Assembly (NCBI GenBank): GCA_965277415.1
Contig: CBDICS010000014.1
Location: forward strand, 73,539-137,538
Source of the DNA: JAHDHW01 sp965277415
Lineage (GTDB): Bacteria; Bacteroidota; Bacteroidia; Chitinophagales; Saprospiraceae
Direction of reading: 5' to 3'
Length of the DNA stretch: 64,000 bases
The position numbers were made by a program, and so were the translations under genes. The notes beneath the pieces are model-generated. The model did no database searches. It worked only from the letters and a program-made list of their open reading frames with translations, and was not told where the DNA came from. This document shows positions 17,856 through 25,916 of this stretch, in pieces (position 1 is the first letter of the stretch; each line of letters starts with the position of its first letter).

Positions 17856-18623
17856 ATGAATCTACCAAAGACAATAGATGAACTGATTCTCGAAATGGAT
17901 GTGATGCTTGATGAGGCTATTTCTAAAAATAGCCGTATGGGCTATTTTGTGGCACTTTATCAAAAGGTAACCATCAAAGTGAAGGAAGGGATTGCAGATG
18001 GTCGATTTGAAGATGGGGAAAGAATGGAAAAACTGGATGTCGTTTTTGCAAATCGTTATTTAAAAGCATATCAATTGTACAAATCAGGAAAAACACCTAC
18101 ACGTGCCTGGCAAGCTGCATTTGATGCCGCTAAACGATCTGATTTGCTTTTATTGCAAGACCTCCTTTTAGGAATGAATGCGCATATCAACCTCGACTTA
18201 GGTATTGCAGCTGCCGAAATCAGTACAAAAGAAACGATTCAAGATCTAGATCGTGATTTTAAAGAAATCAACCAAATCCTATCAGAACTCATTGATGAAG
18301 TACAAATTGATATTGCAAAAGTTTCTCCTTTCTTTGGTTTGATTGATTTTGTTACCAATAAAAAAGATGAAGCCTTTGCGGCGTTTAGCCTGAAAGCTGC
18401 GCGTAAACATGCTTGGTTTGTAGCTCAACAAATGGTCGCTATTCCATCGAATGAAAAAGAAGGACTCATCGAACGTACGGATAACTATGTGCTTGAATTA
18501 AGTCAACTTATTCTAAAACCTGGAAGATTAATTTCGATGATTAGTTGGATCATCAGATTGATAGAATCCAAGGATATTGCTAAAAATATTAAGGTCTTGA
18601 GGTTTCGTAAGAGGAGTGTGTAG
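17856..18623 (+). CDS. DUF5995 family protein
   Basis: 255 residues from the ATG at 17856; an in-frame TTG 21 bases upstream is rejected. The protein is all-helical in character. It carries the family's conserved N-terminal half: MGYFVALYQKVTIKVKEGI, FEDGERMEKLDVVFANRYL, and the histidine motif GMNAHINLDLGIA (~111-123). The family is uncharacterised. The conserved His/Asn/Asp residues suggest an enzyme, but that is inference. No signal peptide. Confidence 0.78.
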   Translation: MNLPKTIDELILEMDVMLDEAISKNSRMGYFVALYQKVTIKVKEGIADGRFEDGERMEKLDVVFANRYLKAYQLYKSGKTPTRAWQAAFDAAKRSDLLLLQDLLLGMNAHINLDLGIAAAEISTKETIQDLDRDFKEINQILSELIDEVQIDIAKVSPFFGLIDFVTNKKDEAFAAFSLKAARKHAWFVAQQMVAIPSNEKEGLIERTDNYVLELSQLILKPGRLISMISWIIRLIESKDIAKNIKVLRFRKRSV

Positions 18624-19219
18624 TAACTGCTAGCCTAAAAATGAATCCAAGTATAAAAATGAGTTGCATAACATACTATATTTGTGTTCTGTGACCATGT
18701 ATTTCAATATACACATTGCAATTTTATAATATTTTAGTTGATTTTAATGTGTCTGAGTAAATTAGGCACGAAATTAGAAAGCCATACTTGTATATAGCAA
18801 TAAAATAGCATATAAGAAAGTGTACAAAGCGGCGATGTCCGTTAAACGTAGCTACCTGCGCCATTGTAAAAAAAGCCTCATTTATACTGAATTTGAAGTG
18901 ACTTAGTACACGGTGTACTTAGGAAAGACAAACTACTCCGCATCAGGTATAAAATAATAAAACCGCTCTTCCAAAAGGTATTGTAAAAATTGAATTAAAA
19001 TTCAAAAGTAAGTGCCCTAGAAGCAGAAGCCTTCCATGTATTGTTTACGAACATTAGATGAGATGGTATTGTGCTGGCACTTTGAATCTATTAATACCCT
19101 GTCCTTAAGTAGAAAAGATTGTTGTATAGACAGAATGAATATGAAGAGTGTATAGGGATATTCTTTTTGAGCAATAAAAGAGAAAAAGAATTTAACATTT
19201 AATCACTAAATAAATTAGC
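18624..19219. other. 596-base intergenic region upstream of the metalloprotease
   Basis: No ORF or RNA gene is recognised. A TATATTTG octamer at 18677-18684 could be a promoter. A near-palindrome CTTAGTACAC-GGTGTACTTAG lies at about 18902-18922, and the same CTTAGTACAC word opens the foldback at 49476. CTATTAATACCCTGTCCTTAA (19088-19108) is a copy of the motif that forms the arms of the palindrome at 27170-27332. Confidence 0.5.
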
Positions 19220-20467
19220 ATGAATTTAAAGTCGACATTATTAATGTTTTTACTCACCTTTTATTGTATAACTATATATAGTCAGAGGTGTTTAACTTCG
19301 ATTAAAAAAGAAGAAGCTTTACAAAGCAACCCTCAATTGTCTGACCAACTAAGGTTACAAGAGGAAGTTACTCAAAGGTGGATTGCTGACAACAAATCTA
19401 CAGCAGTCCCTAGAAGTGTAGAAACGATTCCAGTTGTAGTCCATGTGATATGGAGAGAAAGCCAAGAAAACATTAGCGATGCGCAGATTATGTCCCAGAT
19501 TGAAGTTTTAAACAATGATTTTAGAAAATTGAATGATAATTTCAATACTGGACCAATGGCTTTCCAATCTATGGGTGCAGATATTGAGATTGAATTTTGT
19601 CTGGCCTCCTTTGACCCAATGGGGAACCCCACTAATGGGATTACAAGAAGTGAAACGACTATAGATAATATTGGTTTGACAGAAAATTGGTATAGTTCAT
19701 CTTCTGGTGGCCAAGATGCCTGGAATGTAAATGAATACTTCAATATTTGGGTTTGCGATTTGGGAGAAGATGGGACATTGGGATTCGCAACGCCTCCTGG
19801 GGCAGCTGTACCAATAGAATCAGATGGAGCAGTAATCGCACATCAATATTTTGGCACAATTGGTACGGCAGCAAACTCTCAGCCTGCTCATCTTGGACGG
19901 ACCGCAACACATGAAGTAGGACATTACCTCAATCTTGAACACATTTGGGGAAGTTCGCAAGGAGGCTGCAATGAAGACGATTTTGTTCCAGATACCCCTA
20001 GTCAAGAAACGGAGAGTAGTGGGTGTCCAACTTTTCCGTTTTTTGATGGCTGTACTTCTTCTGGGAATGGGATCATGTATAATAACTACATGGACTATGT
20101 CGATGATATTTGTATGACAATGTTTACGGAAGGTCAAAAAATGAGGATGTTAGCTGCTCTCAATAGTTCGAGGGCTTCACTTCTTTCAAGTAATGGATGT
20201 AGTGATATCACTTCTCTAAATGAAACAATTGCTTTTGCGCCAGCTATTTTTCCCAATCCAGCACAAAACAATCTTTTTATTACCATGCCGAACGATCATG
20301 TTCCAAGTCAATTTTTTATAATATACAATTCATTTGGTGAAAAAATGCTGGAGTTTAAATCAAGCAAAAATATAGAAGTCGATATTTCCTCATTTGTAGG
20401 AGGGATTTATTTTTTGACTACTTCCAATCCAAAAAGCACTACACAAAAATTCATAGTGATAAAATAA
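19220..20467 (+). CDS. secreted M43 (pappalysin/cytophagalysin-type) zinc metalloprotease with T9SS sorting domain
   Basis: 415 residues with a signal peptide (MNLKSTLLMFLLTFYC). A propeptide-like region is followed by an M43 catalytic domain. Its zinc motif HEVGHYLNLEH has His231, Glu232, His235 and His241, and the Met-turn is at Met291 in YMDYVDD. Paired cysteines around CNEDDF, SGCP, DGCTSSGN and DICMT are typical of the family. Residues ~330-415 are a type A T9SS sorting domain (FPNPAQNN at its start, GGIYFLTT and KFIVIK at its end). Inferred role: an extracellular protease delivered by the T9SS. A DUF6438 lipoprotein follows 7 bases later. Confidence 0.88.
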   Translation: MNLKSTLLMFLLTFYCITIYSQRCLTSIKKEEALQSNPQLSDQLRLQEEVTQRWIADNKSTAVPRSVETIPVVVHVIWRESQENISDAQIMSQIEVLNNDFRKLNDNFNTGPMAFQSMGADIEIEFCLASFDPMGNPTNGITRSETTIDNIGLTENWYSSSSGGQDAWNVNEYFNIWVCDLGEDGTLGFATPPGAAVPIESDGAVIAHQYFGTIGTAANSQPAHLGRTATHEVGHYLNLEHIWGSSQGGCNEDDFVPDTPSQETESSGCPTFPFFDGCTSSGNGIMYNNYMDYVDDICMTMFTEGQKMRMLAALNSSRASLLSSNGCSDITSLNETIAFAPAIFPNPAQNNLFITMPNDHVPSQFFIIYNSFGEKMLEFKSSKNIEVDISSFVGGIYFLTTSNPKSTTQKFIVIK

Positions 20468-20474
20468 AGACTAA

Positions 20475-20936
20475 ATGAAAATACTATATTATTTTATTCC
20501 GATTTTAATCGTAGTACTTATAGCCCTGTTCAGTTCCTGCAAATCATCCAAAGAAACACCTTCTACGAAACCTATTGAAGGAAGCGAGGAATTGATTTTA
20601 TTAAAAGCAGGAAGTTGTTTTGGTAAATGTAAAGTGTATCAATTAAAGATTGATAAACTCGGGAAAGTTGAATTTCATGGAATTAAAAACATGGAGAAAC
20701 TTGGGACAAGTTCTATCAAATTGTCAAATGATAAAATGGAAGAACTTTTTATGCTTTTTGAAAAGCAAGGTTTTCTTGATTTAGAAAGTGAATATTTATC
20801 AGGTGCGAGAGACCTTCAATTACTTGAAATTACCTACAAAGGAAAGGCTGTAAAATTTCATAAAATGAAATCACCACAAAATTTGATGAATATTTTCAAT
20901 TCACTCTATGCATTGATTGTAGAAAACAATTGGTAG
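20475..20936 (+). CDS. DUF6438 domain lipoprotein
   Basis: 153 residues. The lipoprotein signal ends in ALFSSC (Cys22). The remainder matches DUF6438, with its paired-cysteine motif SCFGKCKVYQLKI (~51-63) and a following G-x-V-x-F-x-G strand. The function is unknown. It is in an operon with the M43 protease (7-base gap), followed by a strong terminator. Confidence 0.75.
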   Translation: MKILYYFIPILIVVLIALFSSCKSSKETPSTKPIEGSEELILLKAGSCFGKCKVYQLKIDKLGKVEFHGIKNMEKLGTSSIKLSNDKMEELFMLFEKQGFLDLESEYLSGARDLQLLEITYKGKAVKFHKMKSPQNLMNIFNSLYALIVENNW

Positions 20937-20972
20937 GATATCCTAAGACTGCAATATTTGATATTGTGTCTT

Positions 20973-21027
20973 GAAATCCTGAAGGTAATATTCTCTAAAG
21001 TAATGAAGCCTTCAGGATTTCTTTTTT
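20973..21027 (+). terminator. rho-independent terminator
   Basis: GAAATCCTGAAGG (20973-20985) pairs perfectly with CCTTCAGGATTTC (21009-21021) over 13 bp and is followed by six T residues. It ends the protease-DUF6438 transcript. Confidence 0.8.
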
Positions 21028-21137
21028 CTTAGAGCTTGTTTAAATTTTGTTCGCTTAGGCGAAAAAGACGTTTTTGTAGCCCAGTTAATAATTTTTATGC
21101 AGAGACTCTAAAAGCAATAAAGTCAAGTTTAAGCAAG
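21028..21137. repeat. foldback element of the CTTAGAGcaTGTTTAAA family
   Basis: The dispersed motif (21028-21047) begins right after the terminator T-run. CTTGTTTAAATTTTG (21035-21049) faces the complementary GTCAAGTTTAAGCAAG (21122-21137), with imperfect pairing. No coding capacity. Confidence 0.55.
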
Positions 21138-21197
21138 ACCCCATTTTTCAAACTGCCGAAAGCTAAAATACTCAATCACTATTCTACTATGAGTAAA

Positions 21198-22247
21198 TCA
21201 TTCCCATCTTAGGTGTCCTATTTTATTTTTTCCAGAAAGCCAGGCAAATTTTCCATTATGTCCAATCCTTATTGAATAATAGCCTTTATTACTAATAGAA
21301 TTCCAATTTCGTCCACCATCATTTGATAATGCAATGCCTTCGCTACCACAAGCAATAATCCCTTGCCCCTTTGTATTCGGTATGTATTGAACACAGGACA
21401 TATAACCGGGTTTCGTCTCTATCAATTCCCAAGTTTGACCTCCATCTTCTGTGATTGCTTTACTTTTTTCAAATGCACTTTTGTGTTCCCAATCACCACC
21501 GTAAATAATACCTTTTTTTTCATTATAAAAATCAGCAGAAAAGATACCTGTCATTTTTCCTCCCTGATTAATTGGAGTATTATAAACCGACCAGGTTCGA
21601 CCTTTATCAGGAGAGACAAATACTCTGGCTTTTGCACCTCCGGATACGATCCATGCATAATCGCCATGTGTAACTACATTCGTATTACTTGCCGCGAATG
21701 CTGCTTCTCCTTCTGCCGCAACTGGAAGTTGATCACAGTTCAATTTTGACCAGGATGCACCACCATCTCTTGTAATCAATACAGACATACAGTTCGAAGT
21801 TGGATCACCTATTGCAATTCCATTGAGCTCATCCCAAAAAGACATGGAGTCATAAAAAGCTTTAGGATCATCTTCTCTATATACCAGTTCCCAGTTTTTC
21901 CCTTTATCTTTAGATTTAAATAATAAGGCCGGACTTCCAACAGATAATATATAAATAGTATTTTTTACAACAGCAATAGACCTAAACTCTAGCTGTAATG
22001 AATCATATTGCAAGCTATCTTTGTACCAAGTTGTACCACCATCTTCCGTATAAGCAAATTGACCATTTGATCCAGTATACCAAACCGTCTGATCACCAAT
22101 CAACTCAATTGCCCTTACAGAACCGTCTATTGAAAATTCTTCCCAAACAAGGTTTTGAGTATTAGGATAAACGAATGAGGATTTATTTTGAGTAAAGCAA
22201 GTAGACATACTCAAGATAGAAAGGAGGAAAAAAATATATAGTTTCAT
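21198..22247 (-). CDS. secreted BNR/Asp-box beta-propeller protein (Ycf48/sortilin-like)
   Basis: 349 residues with a signal peptide (MKLYIFFLLSILSMSTCFTQ). Six Asp-boxes of the S/T-x-D-x-G-x-x-W type are spread along the chain (TEDGGTTW, SKDKGKNW, TRDGGASW, SPDKGRTW, TEDGGQTW, SNDGGRNW), which predicts a bladed propeller. Such proteins are often annotated as photosystem II stability factor-like or glycosyl hydrolases, but no catalytic residues are evident and the true role is unknown. It lacks a T9SS domain. Cys17 could alternatively act as a lipobox. Confidence 0.75.
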   Translation of the reverse strand: MKLYIFFLLSILSMSTCFTQNKSSFVYPNTQNLVWEEFSIDGSVRAIELIGDQTVWYTGSNGQFAYTEDGGTTWYKDSLQYDSLQLEFRSIAVVKNTIYILSVGSPALLFKSKDKGKNWELVYREDDPKAFYDSMSFWDELNGIAIGDPTSNCMSVLITRDGGASWSKLNCDQLPVAAEGEAAFAASNTNVVTHGDYAWIVSGGAKARVFVSPDKGRTWSVYNTPINQGGKMTGIFSADFYNEKKGIIYGGDWEHKSAFEKSKAITEDGGQTWELIETKPGYMSCVQYIPNTKGQGIIACGSEGIALSNDGGRNWNSISNKGYYSIRIGHNGKFAWLSGKNKIGHLRWE

Positions 22248-23076
22248 ATTATCAAATATAGGATAATTTAAGAGCTTGTCCTTATGACAATTCCTATAAA
22301 ATTTATAAAATTCGGGATGGATTGTATTTATAGAACAGATAAAATATTGAAGTCAATTAGATCGGTATGCTGTTGTCCATTTTCAAGACAAAAATAGGTA
22401 CGACAAGTTTTATTAAAACTTGCCGTATACCCATAAAAACTGCCCTGTAATCTTACTCTTTCAGCTTTGGAAAAGATAATTATATCCGATCATTTCTGAT
22501 CAGGTAAATTTGAACCAAACTTATTTTTTTATGGGAAAAGGTTGTAGAAAACCTTAATCTCCATAGCTTTTTGTTGTACTGCTTTATTAAATAACTTGAT
22601 ATAAATATCAGATATAATACGCTAAAAAGCAATCTATATTGTGTAAACTAGTTAGCATTTTGTGTAAAAGTCTAATTACATTATGTGAAGAAGAAAGCCC
22701 CATATCAATAAATGTTAAATAAATTTCACTCTCCAAACTAGAGAACAATTCGCATTTGTCATATGGAGTCACCCTCCAAATAAAATGCGATAAATTTTAG
22801 AATAGGGTACTTTCGTTAAGGTCAAGTTAATGTATAGTCATCAATTAAAACTATTCATTTATTTTTAGTCAAAATTTGACTGCATGCTAAGAATAGGAAA
22901 TAAATTAGAACTTGTTCTTTCTGAGAAGACTGCTTATCATTAGCAGGAGTTTTCATTCTATTGACAAATTGCAGGCGACATTTTGGAATAAGTCACCTCT
23001 AAACAGTACTAAAAAAACCAATTTCCCGTTAGAATCACTAAGCATTAAAAATTAATACAAACCAAAAGCTATCGTC
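22248..23076. other. 829-base gene-poor region with several dyads
   Basis: The longest gap in the window; I recognise no gene. A promoter-like TAAATTTG lies at 22505-22512. GTGTAAA words at 22641 and 22662, and GTGAAG at 22685, are spaced 21-23 bases apart. A two-stem hairpin spans 22751-22789 (CGCATTT/AAATGCG outside, TGGAG/CTCCA inside). A perfect dyad AGTCAAA-A-TTTGACT lies at 22867-22881. A small RNA is possible but not demonstrable from sequence alone. Confidence 0.4.
22253..22260 (-). promoter_or_regulatory. -7 promoter element 5 bases upstream of the BNR gene start
   Basis: The minus strand reads TATATTTG, an exact Bacteroidota -7 element. Only five bases separate it from the ATG at 22247, which would imply an almost leaderless mRNA. 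No clear -33 TTG is visible at the right distance. Confidence 0.45.
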
Positions 23077-23292
23077 ATGAAATATTATAATGAAGCTAAA
23101 TCAGAACAAAAAATCAGACGAAAAGCCTTATTTTTTACTTTTATCACAATTACTCTATTTGTAAGTGGCGCTTTCTTAAGCACTTCTGAATCTGTGGTGA
23201 AATATCTACCAGACACGATTAAAGAATGGTATAATGGAGATACTGAACCTCAGCAACCTGCAAAGAAATCGAAGAAACAGAAAAAAGCTTAA
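23077..23292 (+). CDS. small single-pass membrane protein, function unknown
   Basis: 71 residues: a basic cytoplasmic N-terminus, one hydrophobic helix (~21-38) and a lysine-rich C-terminal tail (KKSKKQKKA). The start is an ATG after a long untranslated region. No family is recognised. It converges on the deoxynucleoside kinase with 18 bases between stop codons. Confidence 0.55.
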   Translation: MKYYNEAKSEQKIRRKALFFTFITITLFVSGAFLSTSESVVKYLPDTIKEWYNGDTEPQQPAKKSKKQKKA

Positions 23293-23310
23293 AAATAAGA
23301 TTTAGCCGAC

Positions 23311-23943
23311 TTAAAAAAGTCCATGTAACTCAGCCCTGACTTGATTAATGATTTTACCTAAATCTTCAGGATTGTTTTTAAAATCTACATCATCTGCTTG
23401 GATAATGAGTAAATTACCTTTTGTATAATCCTTGATCCATTCTTCATAACGTTCATTCAAACGCTTAAGATAATCCAAGCTCATACTGCCTTCATAATCT
23501 CTACCACGAGATTGGATATGAGAAACCAATGTGGGAATACTTGCTTTCAGGTAGATCAATAAATCAGGAGGATTGACCTGAGACATCATTAACTCGAATA
23601 AATCTCTATAATTTTCAAAGTCTCTGGTCGTCATCAAGCCCATATCATGTAGATTAGGAGCAAATATATGCGCATCCTCATATATCGTACGATCTTGAAT
23701 CACGGCTCGATCGCCATTTTGGATATTTAATATTTGGCGATACCTATTGTTTAAGAAGTAAACCTGAAGATTGAAAGACCAACGTTGCATGTCTGTATAG
23801 AAATCACTCAAATAAGGATTGTTATCCGTTGATTCATAATGGACATCCCAACCAAAATGTTTGGCTAAATGTTCGCAAAGCGTTGTTTTCCCCGCTCCGA
23901 TATTACCTGCAATAGCAATATGTCTAATTTCAGATTTATTCAT
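23311..23943 (-). CDS. deoxynucleoside kinase (dNK family)
   Basis: 210 residues. The P-loop GNIGAGKT (13-20), the DRT motif in QDRTIYEDAH and the lid segment QSRGRDYE are the three landmarks of the dNK/TK2-like family. The enzyme phosphorylates deoxynucleosides for salvage in the cytosol. Whether it prefers deoxyadenosine, deoxyguanosine or pyrimidines is not evident. Single gene. Confidence 0.88.
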   Translation of the reverse strand: MNKSEIRHIAIAGNIGAGKTTLCEHLAKHFGWDVHYESTDNNPYLSDFYTDMQRWSFNLQVYFLNNRYRQILNIQNGDRAVIQDRTIYEDAHIFAPNLHDMGLMTTRDFENYRDLFELMMSQVNPPDLLIYLKASIPTLVSHIQSRGRDYEGSMSLDYLKRLNERYEEWIKDYTKGNLLIIQADDVDFKNNPEDLGKIINQVRAELHGLF

Positions 23944-24012
23944 AAAGAAAGTTTTCTGTTGGAATGTCTTGATGTTTGTTTAGAGCATCTTAGATTTCTC
24001 CTCGATAAGCGT

Positions 24013-24024
24013 ATGTTTAAACAT
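24013..24024. promoter_or_regulatory. 12-bp perfect palindrome ATGTTTAAACAT
   Basis: It lies in the divergent region between the kinase and gatC, 70 bases upstream of the kinase start. It could be an operator. It also shares TGTTTAAA with the dispersed CTTAGAGcaTGTTTAAA family. Confidence 0.35.
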
Positions 24025-24094
24025 AATCTCGGTGCGAAAATACAATTACTATGATTATTTTAGAAATTAGAGCCAAACAAAATATTCATTTGTG

Positions 24095-24102
24095 TAACTT
24101 TG
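24095..24102 (+). promoter_or_regulatory. -7 element (TAACTTTG) upstream of gatC
   Basis: Exact TAnnTTTG match 69 bases before the gatC ATG. No convincing -33 element is seen, so this is a moderate call. Confidence 0.45.
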
Positions 24103-24171
24103 ATTCGAAGTATCGTTTTAATAATGAAGTTGTTTAACGATAAAATCAGGTCAATTATCTAAATAGTTAGA

Positions 24172-24471
24172 ATGAAAATAGACAAAACGCTAATATCGAA
24201 GCTAGAAAAATTATCCAGACTTGAGCTTGAAGAAAAGGAAAAGGTTTCGATTCAAAAAGATTTAAACGAAATCCTATCTATGGTTGAAAAATTGAATGAG
24301 ATAGATACCACTGGTGTGAAACCTCTAATTTATCTTTCTGATGAGACGAATGTACTCAGAGAGGATGAAGTCAAAAATCAACTTTCAAGAGCCGAAGCAT
24401 TAAAGAATGCTCCACAACAAGATGGACAGCATTTCTTAGTACCAAAAATAATTAAAAGAAGTCAGGGATAA
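24172..24471 (+). CDS. gatC: Asp-tRNA(Asn)/Glu-tRNA(Gln) amidotransferase subunit C
   Basis: 99 residues, the usual GatC length. The conserved pattern includes ISKLEKLSRLELEEKE at the N-terminus, VEKLNEIDTTGVKPL in the middle, LREDEV, and NAPQQDGQHFLVPKII at the end. GatC holds GatA and GatB together in the transamidation that makes Gln-tRNA or Asn-tRNA. gatA and gatB are not in this window. An ABC ATPase follows 39 bases later. Confidence 0.9.
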   Translation: MKIDKTLISKLEKLSRLELEEKEKVSIQKDLNEILSMVEKLNEIDTTGVKPLIYLSDETNVLREDEVKNQLSRAEALKNAPQQDGQHFLVPKIIKRSQG

Positions 24472-24510
24472 AGAAGTACAATATTCCTACAACAAAAATA
24501 AAAATCGACT

Positions 24511-25257
24511 ATGCAGGAACTCATTTCAATAAAGGATTTAAAGAAAACCTATATCATGGGATTGGAAAAAGTACATGCGCTCCAATCTATTACATTAGGT
24601 ATTAAAGAGAATGAATACGTGGCCTTGATGGGCCCCTCTGGTTCTGGGAAATCGACACTAATGAACCTTCTAGGCTGTCTTGATACGCCATCGAGTGGTG
24701 ATTATATCTTAAATAATACGAATGTGAGTACCATGACAGATAGCGAATTGGCTGAAGTCCGGAATAAGGAAATCGGTTTCGTATTTCAAACATTCAATCT
24801 CCTGCCTCGATTATCTGCATTAGAAAACGTAGCCTTACCGCTTGTTTATGCGGGCTTGAGTAAATCTCAACGATTAGAAAAGGCACATGCTGCTCTTTCA
24901 GCAGTAGGTCTTGGTGATCGGGTTACCCATAAGCCGAATGAACTTTCTGGTGGACAGCGACAAAGGGTAGCCATTGCCAGAGCTTTAGTCAATAATCCGT
25001 CTATCATTCTTGCCGATGAACCAACAGGAAATCTCGATACAAAAACTTCTATTGAAATCATGAGTCTTTTTGAAGAAATTCATGAAAAAGGTAATACCGT
25101 TATCATCGTAACCCACGAACCTGATATAGCAGAACATGCACACCGAATCGTAAGACTTCGTGACGGGCTAGTAGAGGTAGACGTTATTAATGAGAAAATT
25201 ATCAAAGCAAGTGATCCAAACCATAGGTATAATGAAGAAACAGAAGAAAAAGCTTAA
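24511..25257 (+). CDS. ABC transporter ATP-binding protein, LolD/MacB type
   Basis: 248 residues. Walker A is GPSGSGKST (41-49), the signature LSGGQ is at 145-149 and Walker B ends with Asp169-Glu170 in ILADEPTGNLDT. The 'FQTFNLLPRLSALENV' stretch is typical of the LolD/MacB/FtsE branch, which works with FtsX-like permeases. No permease gene is adjacent, so the partner (lipoprotein release or export) is encoded elsewhere. The adenosyltransferase starts 31 bases downstream, suggesting co-transcription. Confidence 0.9.
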   Translation: MQELISIKDLKKTYIMGLEKVHALQSITLGIKENEYVALMGPSGSGKSTLMNLLGCLDTPSSGDYILNNTNVSTMTDSELAEVRNKEIGFVFQTFNLLPRLSALENVALPLVYAGLSKSQRLEKAHAALSAVGLGDRVTHKPNELSGGQRQRVAIARALVNNPSIILADEPTGNLDTKTSIEIMSLFEEIHEKGNTVIIVTHEPDIAEHAHRIVRLRDGLVEVDVINEKIIKASDPNHRYNEETEEKA

Positions 25258-25288
25258 ATCCTATCTTGACTTCTTAACTCTATAACAT

Positions 25289-25843
25289 ATGGCTTTTAAA
25301 ATATACACAAAGACGGGCGACAAAGGTGAAACGGGCCTTTTTGGAGGAAAACGATTGCCTAAAAATCATATCCGAATCGAATCATATGGAACGGTTGACG
25401 AGCTGAATGCTTATATTGGAATGCTTAGAGATTTAGTTCCTAAAGAAAATCAAAAAGTAGTTTTAAAAGAAATCCAAGATCGCTTATTTACTATTGGTTC
25501 TAATCTTGCTTCTGATCCAGATAAAAATATGAGTACGCCTGATGTCAAAGCCTCTGATATTGAATTATTGGAAAGCGAAATGGATCGAATGGATGAACAT
25601 TTGCCTCCACTTAAAAACTTTATCCTCCCTGGTGGACATACGACCGTTTCCTTTTGTCACATTGCTCGTACGGTTTGTCGGAGAGCTGAACGAATGGTCG
25701 TTGCGCTTTCTTATAATGAAGCGCCTCTAGAGACCATTATCATTCGCTACCTGAATCGTTTATCAGATTATCTTTTCGTTTTAGGGAGACAATTATCTAT
25801 GGATTTAGAGGCCGAAGAGATTCCTTGGCATCCTAGGAAGTAG
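25289..25843 (+). CDS. cob(I)alamin adenosyltransferase, PduO type
   Basis: 184 residues covering the full PduO/MMAB fold. The ATP-binding N-terminus KIYTKTGDKGETGLFGG, the VDELNAYIG motif, and the helix CRRAERMVV followed by YLNRLSDYLFVLGR are all present. It transfers the adenosyl group from ATP to cob(I)alamin, making the cofactor for enzymes such as methylmalonyl-CoA mutase. It is probably the last gene of the gatC-ABC run. Confidence 0.92.
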   Translation: MAFKIYTKTGDKGETGLFGGKRLPKNHIRIESYGTVDELNAYIGMLRDLVPKENQKVVLKEIQDRLFTIGSNLASDPDKNMSTPDVKASDIELLESEMDRMDEHLPPLKNFILPGGHTTVSFCHIARTVCRRAERMVVALSYNEAPLETIIIRYLNRLSDYLFVLGRQLSMDLEAEEIPWHPRK

Positions 25844-25916
25844 TGGACTTATAAGCTTTAAGCCGTCTTCGGTCAGGGCTTCAATTCCTCCTTTATTAGT
25901 GCTCTGTCCCATAATT

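Noticed and set aside
21198..22247. Photosynthesis role for the Ycf48-like BNR protein
   Set aside because: Asp-box propellers are widespread; no other photosynthesis genes are present, and the resemblance is to the repeat only.
22248..23076. tRNA, tmRNA, RNase P or 6S RNA
   Set aside because: I could not find the conserved tRNA T-arm pattern, tmRNA ends or other RNA family signatures by eye; only small dyads are present.
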